This document shows positions 9,808 to 20,043 of a stretch of 64,000 nucleotides of DNA, piece by piece. The notes beneath the pieces are model-generated. The model saw only the letters and a program-made list of their open reading frames with translations. It was not told the origin of the DNA and did not search any database. The stretch is from Limnanthes douglasii subsp. nivea (lineage: Eukaryota; Streptophyta; Magnoliopsida; Brassicales; Limnanthaceae), in assembly GCA_036936605.1 (NCBI GenBank), contig JAUPFV010000005.1, positions 191,268,958 through 191,332,957 on the forward strand. The letters are read 5' to 3'. The position numbers and the translations under genes were made by a program. How positions within the stretch are numbered: the first letter of the stretch is position 1; each line of letters starts with the position of its first letter.

Positions 9808-12690
9808 ATGTTCACGGCTAGAAGCGCTATTGTAAAAGGCGGCTGGTTGAATCTGTCCAAATTAGAGAAGGCAGAGAAAGTTGAATGAGAGAGGAGCATT
9901 GTTGCTGGTCTCCCAGTCTCCTCAGGCGACAAGTCTAATAAACCATCCCAAGAAGCTGATCAAGGATCATCTTCTACCAGAAATCCAAAACTCAAACGTC
10001 TATTCAAAACAAACCTTTCACCAATCCAATCAGGCTTCTCTGTTCAGGAATCCCAACCTTCTACTACCCAAGAAGATGCAGTATCAAGTGTTAGAAAACC
10101 CTGCCCTTTCATATCCATGGGATCTGATATTGAAAAATATCCAGAGAAATCCAACCCACGCCGGACAACTCGTTTGGTGAAAGCCCAAGCGACTGCCTCA
10201 CAATCAAAGTCCTCCAAACCGGAGGCCTCTAAGTCTGCATCCAAAGACAAACCCTCTGTATCAAAGGCATCCAAAGTAGCTTCTCAAGCGAAATACTCCG
10301 GAACTGAGCCCCAACCGGACACCAGGCCTCTAGATAAAACTTGTGCTTAACCATCTGGACAGACCATTGAGCCAGAAGCTGACACTCTTCCATCCACAAC
10401 AATATATAAACCTTCCACAGTGATGGAAGAAGTGATGGAAGATAGTATCGAAGAGGCCCCCTTCGAAACTGAAGCCTCAGGGCAAACTGGGGATGTTGCC
10501 TCTGACATGAAAGGGAAAGGCAAAGTGAAGGTTGGAGTTGCTCATCCGGATCTTCTAGAGTGCTTGGAAACCAAGGTAGGACCTTGCTTCTAGAAGGTCA
10601 ACATGAATTATTTGTTGGCCATGCAGAACATCAACTATGTTTATACTCATACTGCCGAGCTGGGTCGGATCCAGACAAAGTGGGGAATCCCAGAGTCAGT
10701 GAAGGTGAGAATTCTTGTCACACCATAGACTCCAATGGACTGTAAACTTAATGAAATTTTCATCTACACCGAGCTGTTCAACTAGGGGCTTAGATTCCCC
10801 TTAGACCCAGAGATCGGTTAGGTATTTTCACGTGATTAAGATTTTCCCAAGCCAGTTAAGTCCAAACGCTTGGTACTCCCTTCTTGCCTGCATAATGGCA
10901 TCGAGGCTGTCCGGCATCCCTCTCCATATGGAGCAATTCGCCGTTGTGGAAAGCCTGTGCAAAGTGGTAGATGATTTGTTAGAGTCAAAGAAGAACTGGA
11001 AAACTCAGTTCTTATTCATCAGTGGGTCATGGGAGAATCGGAGAAAGATCAAAGTCAACGTTAACTCTAGCATGCTTAGTAGTAGGTGGAAGAGTACAAG
11101 TAAGTTCTTCGATCTTGTTTTTCATTTTCTCCTTTTCATTTTTACAAATATTCCAATTTTGAATCATTCGTTTCTTCCTTTTTAGTATTACTAAAGGAAT
11201 ACACCGGTTATCTAGATGAGGGACAAACTACATGTGCCAAGTTGAATGCATGGGCCGCAGAACGTTGGGGGAACACTTTCCACAACTGCTTTACTTCTGG
11301 AAATTTGGTAAGATCTCATCTGTGGAATACCACAGGTCAGAGAGATCTCTCATGGGAAGAATTGACCACACCACCTCCTCCAGCTGTCATCTTCAAACGA
11401 ACAGAGGAAAAAGATGGCAAACTGGTCTTGCCCTCCAGAGCCAAAGCTCATAGCAAGGTGAAGGGAAAGAGAAAGAAAAAGAAGGCTGCAGCAGAGGCAG
11501 TTCGGGTTGTTGTAGAGGAGATCGGTCCGGAGAAACAAGGAGCGGAAAACCAAAGAGAAATCGATGCCTCATTGCTCCAAGTGGTTGAAAATGAAACTGT
11601 CAAGGAGGCAGGAGAAATACCAAACCCACCAAAGCCTCCGAAGAAGGACCCTAAACGGGGAGCCAGTTGCGATGAAAGGGCCGCCAAGAAGAAGAAAGTC
11701 ACCTTAGGGGAAAAAGTAATCCTTCGCCCTTCGGAGCCTCTACCTCCAACAAACCCAACTGACCCCACATTGGCAGAGAAGATTCCCACCGATCTGCAAT
11801 CCGAAGAGGGTACCAGATGAGAGATTGATGGAGTAAACATCAGTGCCTTCCAAGACGTTGATCTTTATTTAAATAATTCTGAGAAAGATGACTTTGTTGG
11901 CCCCTACCGTCCTTCAAGCTCTTCTAATATGGTGACTTACAATGGCAAGTCCTATACTGTCTCCGGGGAGAACGATGTGGTGGCTCATTCTCTTCTGGAT
12001 CATATTCAACCAGTACTTAACTTGGAAAGGCAAGTGAAAAACCAGTCCACCCTTATTAATACCCTCAATACCAAGAAAGAGTTTTTGTCAACCAACCTCC
12101 TCAATGCTGATCAGAGCATAAAATAATTCAACAAAGAGCTTAAAGCATTGAGGAAGGACAAGGAAGATCTATCGACCAAGCTGGCCACTTCGGAGAAAGC
12201 TAACATAGAGCTCGAAACTAAGTGCTCCGGTTTGGAGAAAGATCTCTCCATCTTAAGGGAAGATGTGAGGACCAAAGATAGTACCATTCAGACCTTGTCT
12301 GATGAAAAGACTTCCCTTGAAAAGGATGTGTCTAAGGCAACCAAGGAGAAAGAAGACTTGGTGAAAGATCAAGCACAAAGAATTCAGGCCAGTGTCGATA
12401 AATACACCAACGAGGTGATAGATTCCTTATAAAAAAGGTATGCCGAAGTGAAGTCTGACATGGTACTGTTTTTCTACGAAACGTTTCCGAAGAGGACGAT
12501 TGGTACCTTGTGGCAATATGTGGAGTATGAAGATATCCCATTCCATACGATGGCAAACTGTGATAAAAAGAACTACTCCAGTGGAATCTATTCTACCACC
12601 GATTAAGAAGAATGAACCGAGGAGAGTTCAAGCGCTGAACTCAAAGGCCCTAAGAAAGGAGGTGACGCAGGAACATCTGAAGAGAATAAG
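9808..12690 (+). pseudogene. T2 antisense gene (gypsy-type transposon domain + coiled coil), best-preserved copy
   Basis: About 900 codons on the strand opposite to gag-pol. Order: N-terminal MFTARSAIVKGGWLNLSKLE; a Ser/Lys-rich stretch (10,117-10,350); 'GLRFPLDP', 'PSQLSPNAWYSLLACIM' and 'NWKTQFLFISGSWE' (10,780-11,050, resembling the plant gypsy-type transposon domain); exon 1 end at 11,099; exon 2 from 11,186 with 'AKLNAWAAERWG'; basic clusters that look like nuclear localisation signals (KGKRKKKK near 11,462, AAKKKKVT near 11,680); then a coiled coil with leucine heptads (about 11,990-12,430). About seven in-frame stops and one +1 frameshift near 10,815 interrupt it. Most stops are explained by C-to-T change on one strand or the other. 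It converges with integrase. Its role is unknown; nuclear action is inferred from the basic clusters only. Confidence 0.8.
11100..11185 (+). other. Predicted intron of the T2 antisense gene (86 nt, phase 1)
   Basis: Donor ACAA|GTAAGTTC and a pyrimidine-rich acceptor TTCCTTTTTAG|TATT. Exon 1 (frame of 10,832) ends with one base of a codon. Exon 2 supplies two bases and continues in the frame of 11,242-11,820 with no shift. The intron itself is T-rich, like plant introns. The spliced protein aligns with T1 across the junction. Confidence 0.75.
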
Positions 12691-12742
12691 CGTTGAGGTT
12701 TTTAATTATATTTTTTGTTTTCTTTATTTTGTGAACTATTAG

Positions 12743-12832
12743 AGTCCTTGGATGGCCAAAGCATTTTTGTAATTGTATCCGGTTTGAGTCTGGTTAAGCC
12801 TTAAACTTAAAGTCCTTGGATGGCCAAGGCAT
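12743..12832. repeat. Short tandem repeat in the T2 convergent spacer
   Basis: AGTCCTTGGATGGCCAA(A/G)GCAT occurs at 12,743 and again at 12,811 (period 68 bp), just after the antisense gene. It lies between the convergent 3' ends of that gene and integrase, where Tat elements often carry subrepeats. Confidence 0.75.
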
Positions 12833-13232
12833 ATTCTGTGTTTTAATATCATTGTCCGGTTCTTACCCGGACAGGCTTATCTTACCCAATTTTGGATTTA
12901 CTCCATACTTGCTTTCAATTTTAATGGCTAATGTTTAAAGAGCCCTCGTTTACTTTACAAGTTTTTAGGGTGAAAGTGTTTAAAATCTCTGATGACATGT
13001 ATTTAATGGTCATCATTCAACCAAATTAATCTGATCTGTCAAAGATCTTTAGTGTTAAATTGAAGACTTGAAAGGAATTGTAATCAAATCACATCGAATA
13101 CTTTAAGAAGGAATCACATTTCATTGAAAAAACCAGACACCTCATTAAAACCTCTCCGTGCTACCAGGGTAGGAAAGTGTATGCCCCATAATATTTACGT
13201 GGACTTTAAACAAGTAAATATTTACACAACTT

Positions 13233-14030
13233 TCATTCCAGATATAACCGCAGGTGTTCAATATTCCACGAGTGCTTTAGGATTCTTCCATCTTTTTCTT
13301 GAGGCCTATATGTCTCAGGCTTAAGCTTTTCAGAGACCTCATAAGGGCCTTCCCAGTTCGGGGCTAGTTTGTCGAACTGCTTATCCTTAGTATACAAGAA
13401 AACCATTCTTAATACTTTATCCCCTGACTGAAAATTCCTTCTCTTGATTTTGGAAGCAAAACTGCTTCTCATCAATCCTTAGTAATGGGTGCTTCTAAGA
13501 TGAGCCTTAACTCTTCTTTCTTCTATTAAGCCAAACTGACTTCTAATTGTAAATTCATTGACTTGACCATTCACTTGTGGGTGGAAAGGAGAAGAGAAGC
13601 AATGCTGAATGCCCCTAGAGGCACAAAAACTCTTCATATCCTTGTTGTCAAATTGTGGCCCATTATCTGTGGTTATCTTTTGTGGAACCCCAAATCTGCA
13701 ACAAATGTTAGACAAGATAAATTATAACAGCTTTCGAAGTAGTTCCTTCCAGGGGGCTACTTCTATCCACTTTGATAAATAATCAATGGCTACAATAATA
13801 GTCATGTACCCTCCGGACGCCATTGGTAGAGGCCCAACTAAATCCAGTCCCCAACGAGTAAAATGCATTGGCTCAGAAATTAACTTCATAAGAACAGTTG
13901 GGATATGAATTTCGTTACCATATCTTTGGCATGGGTCACATTTCTTCACCAATTCCTTAGCATCTTCCATTATGGATGGTCAATAGTATCCCGTCAACAG
14001 AACCCTTGGGGTTGGAGCTCTTTAGCCACA
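13233..14030 (-). pseudogene. T2 integrase, internally deleted
   Basis: In gene order: zinc-binding end with 'KKCDPCQRYGN' (13,722-13,970); core start 'RWGLDLVGPLPMASG' with the first catalytic Asp; 'KITTDNGPQFDNKDM' with the second Asp (13,479-13,715); then 'HPQVNGQVNEF', where the third acidic residue should be. The text jumps straight to 'FGLIEERRVKAHLR', so roughly 70-80 residues present in T3 (its 'TYRTTPRSTTGDTPFALVYG' block) are absent. C-terminal domain 'LAPNWEGPYEV' to 'LKHSWNIEHLRLYLE' (13,233-13,475). Two frame changes and this deletion make it inactive. No chromodomain was seen. Confidence 0.85.
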
Positions 14031-14320
14031 GTGTGTTGATCCCTCTCCATCAAGTAGTTCAGATAAATCAATTTGGGACTCTTCAGCCCCCAAACAATGT
14101 ACGAGAGGTTTGCTGAATGACATCTTATAAAGTACCTCTCTTAATATCAAGAAACCATGAGCTTGTGTTTCATTTTCCTTGCCATAACCTTCTCCGGATG
14201 CAAAATTCCATCAGAGATGTATTGAATAAGGGGAAATCTCCAATCTTTGGGTTGAACCACTTGTACACTTAAGCTCTCCTCCTGTTCCTTACTCTGATTT
14301 GGTTATATAAATGGGAATTC

Positions 14321-15300
14321 TTATACATGAATCCATGGGTAGGACTCAGAGTATGCTATGGTTGCTAAGGAGTCTGCCAGCGTGTTTTCTGATCTAGGAA
14401 TATGCTTATAGCTAACATTTTTGAAGTTGGCTGCTACTTCTTTAAGAATGAACAAGTATTTGATCAAATTCTCCTTCTTGGGTTCGGACTGACCTTGAGC
14501 ATGGTGGATAAGAATCTGAGAATCACTCATTAATCTAACTCTTTTAGCCCCACATAGAAAATCTAACTTTAGACCAGCTATACCTGCCTCATATTCAGAC
14601 TCATTATTATAAGCCCTAAAAGCATAGCATATAGCCTGATATAACTTATCACCATACATAGAGGTTAAACAAATCCCAGCCCCACAACCCATTGTGCTTG
14701 ATCCACCATCTGTCCGGACAACCCACTCTTTTTTAGTTTTCTCTTTTGTGGCTTGTTTAGTACTCTTGTTCGAATGAAATTCTACCAAGAAATCAGCAAC
14801 AGACTGAGCTTTAATTGCAGTTCGTGGGGCAAAATCAATGTCATAATCACCCAAATCTACTGACCATTTGGTCATCCTGCTTGATATGTCTAATTTCTGA
14901 AGCACATTCTTCAAAGGAAAAGATGTTCGGATGATGATGGAATGAGACTGAAAATATGGCCTTATTTTTCTGGCACCAATTATTAGGGCTAGTGCCAACT
15001 TCTCAAGCTTTAGGTACCTCTTTTCAGCATCCATCAGACTCTTATTGATGTAGTATACCGGACGAGGATAATTGTCCACCTCTCTTACCAGCACTGCACT
15101 TATAGCAAATTTTGACACAACCAACTATACATATAGTGTTTCCCCGTCAACAGGATTAAAAAGGGTTTTGAGAGAAGACAAATGGTTTTTAATTTCATCA
15201 AACGTCTGGTCGCACTATGGAGACCAGTTGAAGTCTTTAGCACCTTTCAATGTCTGAAAAAACGGGACACACTTGTCCGAAGACCTTGAAATAAAATGAT
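14321..15300 (-). CDS. T2 RNase H plus archaeal-type RNase H
   Basis: A 267-codon open stretch (14,321-15,124) holds the end of the gypsy RNase H ('YYINKSLMDAEKRYLKLEKL', 'KWSVDLGDYDIDF', 'QSVADFLVEFH'). A second RNase H follows with 'WVVRTDGGSS', 'GAGICL', 'NNESEYEAGIAGLKL', 'RLMSDSQIL' and 'HIPRSENTLADSLA'. Its acidic residues (D in TDGG, E in EYEA, D in SDSQ, D in LADS) are all visible. The tandem of two RNase H domains before integrase is diagnostic of the Tat lineage. It is part of the broken T2 pol, listed separately because this block is still open. Confidence 0.85.
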
Positions 15301-15975
15301 TTAATGTAGCGAATCTTCTGTCAATCTTTGTAATTCTTTAACATTTCGAGGAGGGTCCATTTTTAATAGGGCATCGAGCTGGTCCAGATCAGACTGTATC
15401 CCTTTTTCACTTATCACATAACCCAAAAAAATTCCGGACTGCACCCCAAACACACATTTTTCTAGATTCAATATTAAATTAACCTTTGTCAAGTTGGAAA
15501 TTTTTCTTAAAGATCAGTTAGGTACAACTCTTCTTCTAAGCTTTTCACCATCATATCATCGATATACATTTCCATATTTCTCCCAATCTGATCAGCAAAT
15601 GCTTTGTTCACCAACCTCTGATAAGTAGCCCCAACATTTTTCAACCCAAAAGGCATCACCTTATAACAATAGAGAACCTTATCTGTAACAAATGTAGTGT
15701 GTTCTTGGTCCTTCAGATCCACTTGTATCTGGTTATAACCGGAGAAGGCATCCATGAATGATAATAATTTGTTTCCAGATGTAGAGTCTACCAACTGATA
15801 TATCTGGGGGACTGGATAGAGATCTTTTGGATAGGAAATGTTGAGATCAGTAAATTCAATACACATACATCATTTCCCATTCTTTTCTTTACTAACACTG
15901 GGTTAGCTGTCCATAAAGGATATTAAGACTCATCTACGTGCCCCATCTTGGTAAGTCGGTCAAATTCCTGGACTA
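15301..15975 (-). pseudogene. T2 reverse transcriptase
   Basis: 15,507-15,866 carries 'CIEFTDLN', 'LLSFMDAFSGYNQI', 'VMPFGLKNVGATYQRLVN' and the catalytic 'MYIDDMMVKS' (both Asp intact). The frame shifts near 15,500, then 15,301-15,492 continues with 'NLEKCVFGVQSGIFLGYVIS' and 'PPRNVKELQRL'. Above 15,866 an in-frame TGA stands at the Trp of the usual 'W.MC.DFTDLN' block. Confidence 0.85.
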
Positions 15976-16300
15976 TTACACCAGCTTTCTCCTTAGAAAA
16001 AGCTCTTTTTTTTGCACAACCGGTGCAACATCTCTCCGGATATACAGCTTGTGTGATATAACGCTTGCAGGTACTCCAGTCACATCAGCATTGCACCAAG
16101 CAAAAACATATTGGTGATCGGCCAAAAATGACAATAATGTTTTCTTCAATTCTGGTGCCATCTTGGAGCCAATTTTAACAATCCTTCCTTCAGCTAGAGA
16201 GTGGGTTTTAACTTCTTCAATTGGTATCAAAACACCATGGGTCTCTATGAGGTCATCAATTTCACCCTCAGAGGGCCCCGACAACTGTTAATCTTCATTA
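15976..16300 (-). pseudogene. T2 PR-RT linker
   Basis: Acidic linker 'MSGPSEGEIDDLIET' followed by 'PELKKTLLSFLADHQYVFAW', typical of the stretch just before RT in Tat polyproteins. It ends with 'PVVQKKELF', after which the frame shifts into RT. Homologous pieces occur in T1 (7,715), T3 (46,271) and T4 (54,199). Confidence 0.8.
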
Positions 16301-16302
16301 AT

Positions 16303-16790
16303 CTAGACTGCCCCCAGAGTTCTGGGAGCAAGTGCAGTTGCATAACATTCTCTTGTTATCTTTTGGCTACTCCGGACAACTCCCACTTGTCCTTGAACCA
16401 CATAGTTTAAAAATTGATGGACTGTTGAATCTACAGTATGCATCTTAGAGAGCCAAGACCTCCCAAATATTGCATTGTAACATGTGGGGCAATCTACCAC
16501 TACGAATAGTATCATGACCATTTTCTTAAAAGGGCATTTGCCCAACAATACCTCCTCCTCCAATTCTCCGATTACATCCGTAGAGCTCCCTGTGAAGCTC
16601 ACAATGGATCTGTTCGAATGCTGAATCATTGCCGGATTCTTCATCTGTTTATAAGAACTTAAAAAGAGAATATTGGCTGAGCTGCCAGTGTCAATCAGAA
16701 TTCGCCTGATGTCGTTGCCCCCTATTGAAGTTCCTATCACCACATCCTCATGAGGCCCAACTATATTCTTAAATCATCCTCATAAAAAAT
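16303..16790 (-). CDS. T2 aspartic protease
   Basis: 146-codon open stretch. 'RRILIDTGSSANILF' is the retropepsin active site with intact Asp-Thr-Gly. It is followed by 'SIVSFTGSSTDVIGE', 'CPTCYNAIFGRSWLSKM' and 'GVVRSSQKITRECYATAL'. In a working element it would cut the gag-pol polyprotein. It is part of a broken polyprotein, listed because the domain itself is intact. Confidence 0.85.
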
Positions 16791-16846
16791 TAAAATAAAA
16801 GGAATTTGGAAATAATAAGAAGACATGCCTCCCTCTAACTGAGTAG

Positions 16847-18015
16847 CTAGAGTGTGAACATGCCTCTTCTTTGAAAAAAGGAGTTGGCGCAGTCATAGTG
16901 TCCCCTCCAAATATAGTAAGTGACTAAAAAAAAGATTATGAGTCCGGACACTGTCTTAGTTTGTTCTGTTATAACCCCCACCTTAATCCGGGTTGGATCA
17001 AGATCCAAATACTCCGATTCGACATCAAATCTTTTAAGGATTACCATAGCCCTTCCGGAGCAGATGTCCCCGCATTGTTCGTTGGGCCAGTCCGGTGAGC
17101 ATTGTCAGGTCTGTTTCCACTTCATATCTTAACATAAGCTCACAGCTTCCCCTTTTTAATAAGATTATGCACTTCTTGTTTCAAAGGGATGCAGTCTTCG
17201 GTGTTGTGGCCAATATCATGATGATATTGGCAAAAACAAGTATTGCGACTTTCCCTAGGAGATTGAAGCACCGTCGACTTCCTAAAATGCATATCATCTT
17301 TTGTTTTGTCATAAATTTTTGCCACATTCTCTTTTAATTCAGCAAACCACTCCGGTTGGACCGAAGGTCCTCGTTTATTTCTGGATTGCTAGCTCTGAGC
17401 TGGATTTGGGTGGGATTGAGTCTGTTTGGCCCTATTAGGCCCCTGTACGGTTTCTTTGGCCTTGTATCCGGACTGGTTCTGGTTTGGAGCAGCTGGGGCA
17501 GACCTCACTTGCCCGTGTACCCTAGTCTTCTTTGTTTCATCCATGTTGATTTGCTTTCTCACTTGATTCAACAAACTGCCCCAAGTCATGGCCTTCTTCT
17601 TGGTTACCGAATCAGCCAGATTCCCAGGGTTAAACCTTTGTCTCAAAGAAGCTATTGCTACATACTCAAAGCAATCAGCTAACCCATTCTTAGTGTTTAC
17701 AAACCGGATTATGTAGTCTTTTAGTGACTCATTTGGCTATTGGGCACAATGGATAATAGTATCTCCATTTCCCTTCACCTCCTTACTCCCCACAGATTGC
17801 CTTCGAAAGGCCACCCAAAACGTATCAAAGTTTCTGATACAACCTTATGGCAAGCTGTTATACCATTTCAAAGCATTTCCCGTAAAAGATTAGGAGAAAG
17901 CTCTACAAAGAAGTTTGTCATCATCATTAAAATTCATCATAAATTTTTAAACTGTTCTAGATAATTGTCTGAATCTTTGCTCCCATCATAATTCTCTATT
18001 TTAGTATTGTTTGTG
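16847..18015 (-). pseudogene. T2 gag, N-terminus deleted
   Basis: 'FDVESEYLDLDPTRIKVGV' (16,847-17,047); zinc-knuckle-like 'CFCQYHHDIGHNTEDC' and 'PLKQEVHNLIKKGKL' (17,140-17,325); then 17,389-17,646 with 'RQRFNPGNLADSVTKKKAM' and a Pro/Gln-rich stretch. The capsid-like part above 17,650 is frameshifted. At about 18,010-18,020 the gag text stops and LTR sequence begins, so the gag start, leader and primer site are gone. Confidence 0.8.
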
Positions 18016-18017
18016 GT

Positions 18018-18109
18018 CGTCAATCCGGATAGTTCAGTGGCCAGTTTATGTTTGAATTGTCCTTGTCCGGAAATCTCAGTAGCAGTGGTGGATTTATCCA
18101 GACTCATCA
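18018..18109 (-). mobile_element. Residual T2 5' LTR (92 bp)
   Basis: Matches the plus-strand right end of the LTR at 9,290-9,381 (shared block CTTGTCCGGAAATCTCAGTA) and ends CATCA followed by CACAT. About 290 bp of this LTR is missing, together with the leader and gag start. The outer edge and target duplication are intact. Confidence 0.88.
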
Positions 18110-18114
18110 CACAT

Positions 18115-19200
18115 CATTTTTAGTTTTGTCATATATTGTAGCCACACTTTGTCCAACTGAGCAAACCATTCAAGTTGAAACCAAGTTCCCATTTCACTTC
18201 TAACTTGATGTATCTAGTTCTGGTTGGATTGATTCTGCCTGGGCCGATGGGATCGCTGTCCAGTTTCATTTGATCTGTAACCGGACTGGGTAGTTGTTTG
18301 AGGTGTTGATGTTGTAGTTGTGGATTTGATAGGGCGAGGTACTCTGGATTTCTTAGTTTCTTCAACATTAATTTGTTTCCCGACTTAATTTAACAACCCT
18401 TCAAAGGTCATAGTTTCTTCCTGGTCATGGAATCATCCAAGTTACCTGGATTCAAGCCCTGCCTTAGTGAGGAGATAAAAACTTGTTCAAAGTCATCAAC
18501 CAGCCTATTCTTCGTATTTACAAACCCTGAATGTATTCTTGTAATGACTCGTTTGGATCCTAGGCACAATAGATAATTGTATCACTGGTACCACTTAGCT
18601 CTTTGCTTCCAACAAATTTCCTTCGGAAAGCAGCCTAAAAAATATCAAAAAAATTTATAGATCCTTGAGAGAGAGACTATTATACCATTTGAGGGCACTT
18701 CCCTTAAAGGTTTGAGAGAAATCCCTGCACAATAGCTTATCATCATAAAGTTTTTAAATTTCATAAGATGGTTGTCCGGATCTTTGTTCCCATCATACTT
18801 TTCCATCTTTGAACTATCAAATATTTTAGGAAGATGTTCGGAGAGTATCTCTGAGGAAAAAGATGATCGCCTCCAATTTTAGCTGCGACTAAACACAGTA
18901 TCTTCATTCGGTGTAGCAAAAATACCGCGTTCAGATTGGAAAGCAAATGGATCAATCAACAATGGGTCAATATGTTGATCAGTTGAACCTTTCATTTTTC
19001 CTTTATACTCTTTTAGCCTGCCATGCATATCCCGTTTTCTTGAATGCTTCTTGGTCAATCTTATTTTCTTCTTTAATCAACCTTCATCACTACTAGATGA
19101 GACTGACTATTCAAGATCGAACCGTTGGAAGAACTGCTGGAAGATTTCGATATGGAACTCTTCATTTGTTTGGATCAATGCGTTTTCTTGGAGCTGAGAT
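18115..19200 (-). pseudogene. T1 gag N-terminal part
   Basis: Continuation of T1 gag on the far side of T2. Read in reverse, it has a Gln/Pro-rich region (18,129-18,368), 'SVTKKKAM'-like text near 18,400, and the capsid-like region 'MEKYDGNKDPDNHL' near 18,750-18,800. This matches the 'MEAYDGTGDPESHL' block of T3 gag. Several stops and frameshifts interrupt it. It retains the N-terminal region that T2 lost. Confidence 0.75.
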
Positions 19201-19493
19201 GAGTATTTAATGATTGCTCATTCTCACCAGGATTATTAGTAAGGTGGAGTACTGACGCGTCAGATTTTTATTTAATTACTTTTTATGCTTGTTTCTAGGC
19301 CCCCAAAGCCTCAATTGATCACGCTCCTCCTGCATAGATTGTTTTTCATTGCCATCATAATTGACATGAGACACAGTTTTGTGCTTATTATTTTCTTTCA
19401 CTCCTTTCACTTCTGGAAGTAGAGTATTCTGTACATTCGGATCCACCAGAACTGTTTTATTTTACTAGTTTTAACTTGGTAATTCAGGTACTT

Positions 19494-19518
19494 TCGTCTC
19501 CCACTGTGGTCACCAATT
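19494..19518 (-). other. T1 leader / primer-binding region
   Basis: Next to the LTR the minus strand reads AATTGGTGACCACAGTGGGAG. This resembles the AATTGGCGCCG..GTGGGA leader common in plant Tat elements, with TGG placed to pair with a tRNA CCA end. The priming tRNA cannot be named with confidence. Confidence 0.5.
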
Positions 19519-19700
19519 TGGTGAAGATAATTTGTGATGAAGGGTTTCTTTGGGAAGTTTGTGAATTTAATCTTATTTTTTAGGTAGTGAGTAGTGAGAT
19601 AAAAGAGGTGTGTGCTTGTATTCAATGTTTTCTAGAAAAAATCCAACCTATTAAATGAAATTGGTTGGGGTATTTATACCATTTCTTTGACTCATGGGCC
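19519..19700 (-). mobile_element. Partial extra copy of the T1 5' LTR (182 bp)
   Basis: Begins TGGTGAAGATAATTT and matches the T1 LTR up to the block ACTCATGGGCC, then stops. A complete LTR follows at once at 19,705, preceded by CCAATT, the same bases that precede this partial copy. It is a tandem partial duplication of the LTR, including its junction with the leader. Confidence 0.8.
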
Positions 19701-19704
19701 AATT

Positions 19705-20033
19705 TGGTGAGGATAATTTATGGTGAAAAGGTTCTTTAAGAAGTTTGTGAATTTAATCTTATTTTTTGAGTAGTGAGATAAATGAGGTGTGTGCTTGTAT
19801 TTAATATTTTATAGAATAATTCCAACCTATTAAATGAAGTTGATTGGGGTATTTATACTATTTATTTGATCCATTGGCCTTATGGATCGGATCCTGGATC
19901 CGGTTTAGTGTTAGCATACAATTGAGTCGCACATTGTCTGTTCGAATTATTTTTAGTTTGTGTGGTCTAAATTATACCCGAAGCCCCTCCGGTTTTCATA
20001 GGAATGTCCTTGAAAAAAGCTACAATCATATCA
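19705..20033 (-). mobile_element. T1 5' LTR (329 bp)
   Basis: Begins TGGTGAGGATAATTT and ends ...CATATCA on the plus strand, collinear with 4,770-5,101 (shared GGATCGGATCCTGGATCCGG). The next ten bases are GATTCGAGTA. GAGTA also precedes the left LTR but is offset here by five bases. Confidence 0.82.
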
Positions 20034-20043
20034 GATTCGAGTA

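Larger units (their letters stand above)
9004..18109 (-). mobile_element. Ty3/gypsy Tat-lineage retrotransposon T2, nested in T1
   Basis: A full 3' LTR is at 9,004-9,381 and a 92-bp remainder of the 5' LTR at 18,018-18,109. Between them, on the minus strand, are gag (C-terminal part), PR, RT, RNH, archaeal-type RNH and integrase, plus a plus-strand antisense gene at 9,808-12,690. The outer ends are flanked by CACAT at 8,999-9,003 and 18,110-18,114, a perfect 5-bp target duplication. Removing T2 and one CACAT restores the T1 gag sequence. T2 is therefore younger than T1. Confidence 0.92.
4770..20033 (-). mobile_element. Ty3/gypsy Tat-lineage retrotransposon T1, interrupted by T2
   Basis: On the minus strand T1 runs from a 5' LTR (19,705-20,033) through a primer-binding region, gag (18,115-19,200), the rest of gag, PR and RT (9,003 down to 6,935) to a 3' LTR (4,770-5,101). 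Next to the 3' LTR is an antisense gene on the plus strand (5,486-6,925). The gag reading is split exactly where T2 is inserted: the text around 8,999-9,003 resumes at 18,110. RNH, archaeal-type RNH and integrase are missing, lost by an internal deletion near 6,930. The two LTRs are clearly diverged (roughly 85-90% alike by eye), so the insertion is old. Confidence 0.85.

Noticed and set aside
11350..11840. Long minus-strand frames opposite the T2 antisense gene (130 and 67 codons)
   Set aside because: Shadows of the Lys/Glu-rich plus-strand coding region; their composition (Phe/Ser-rich) is what complementing that region gives.
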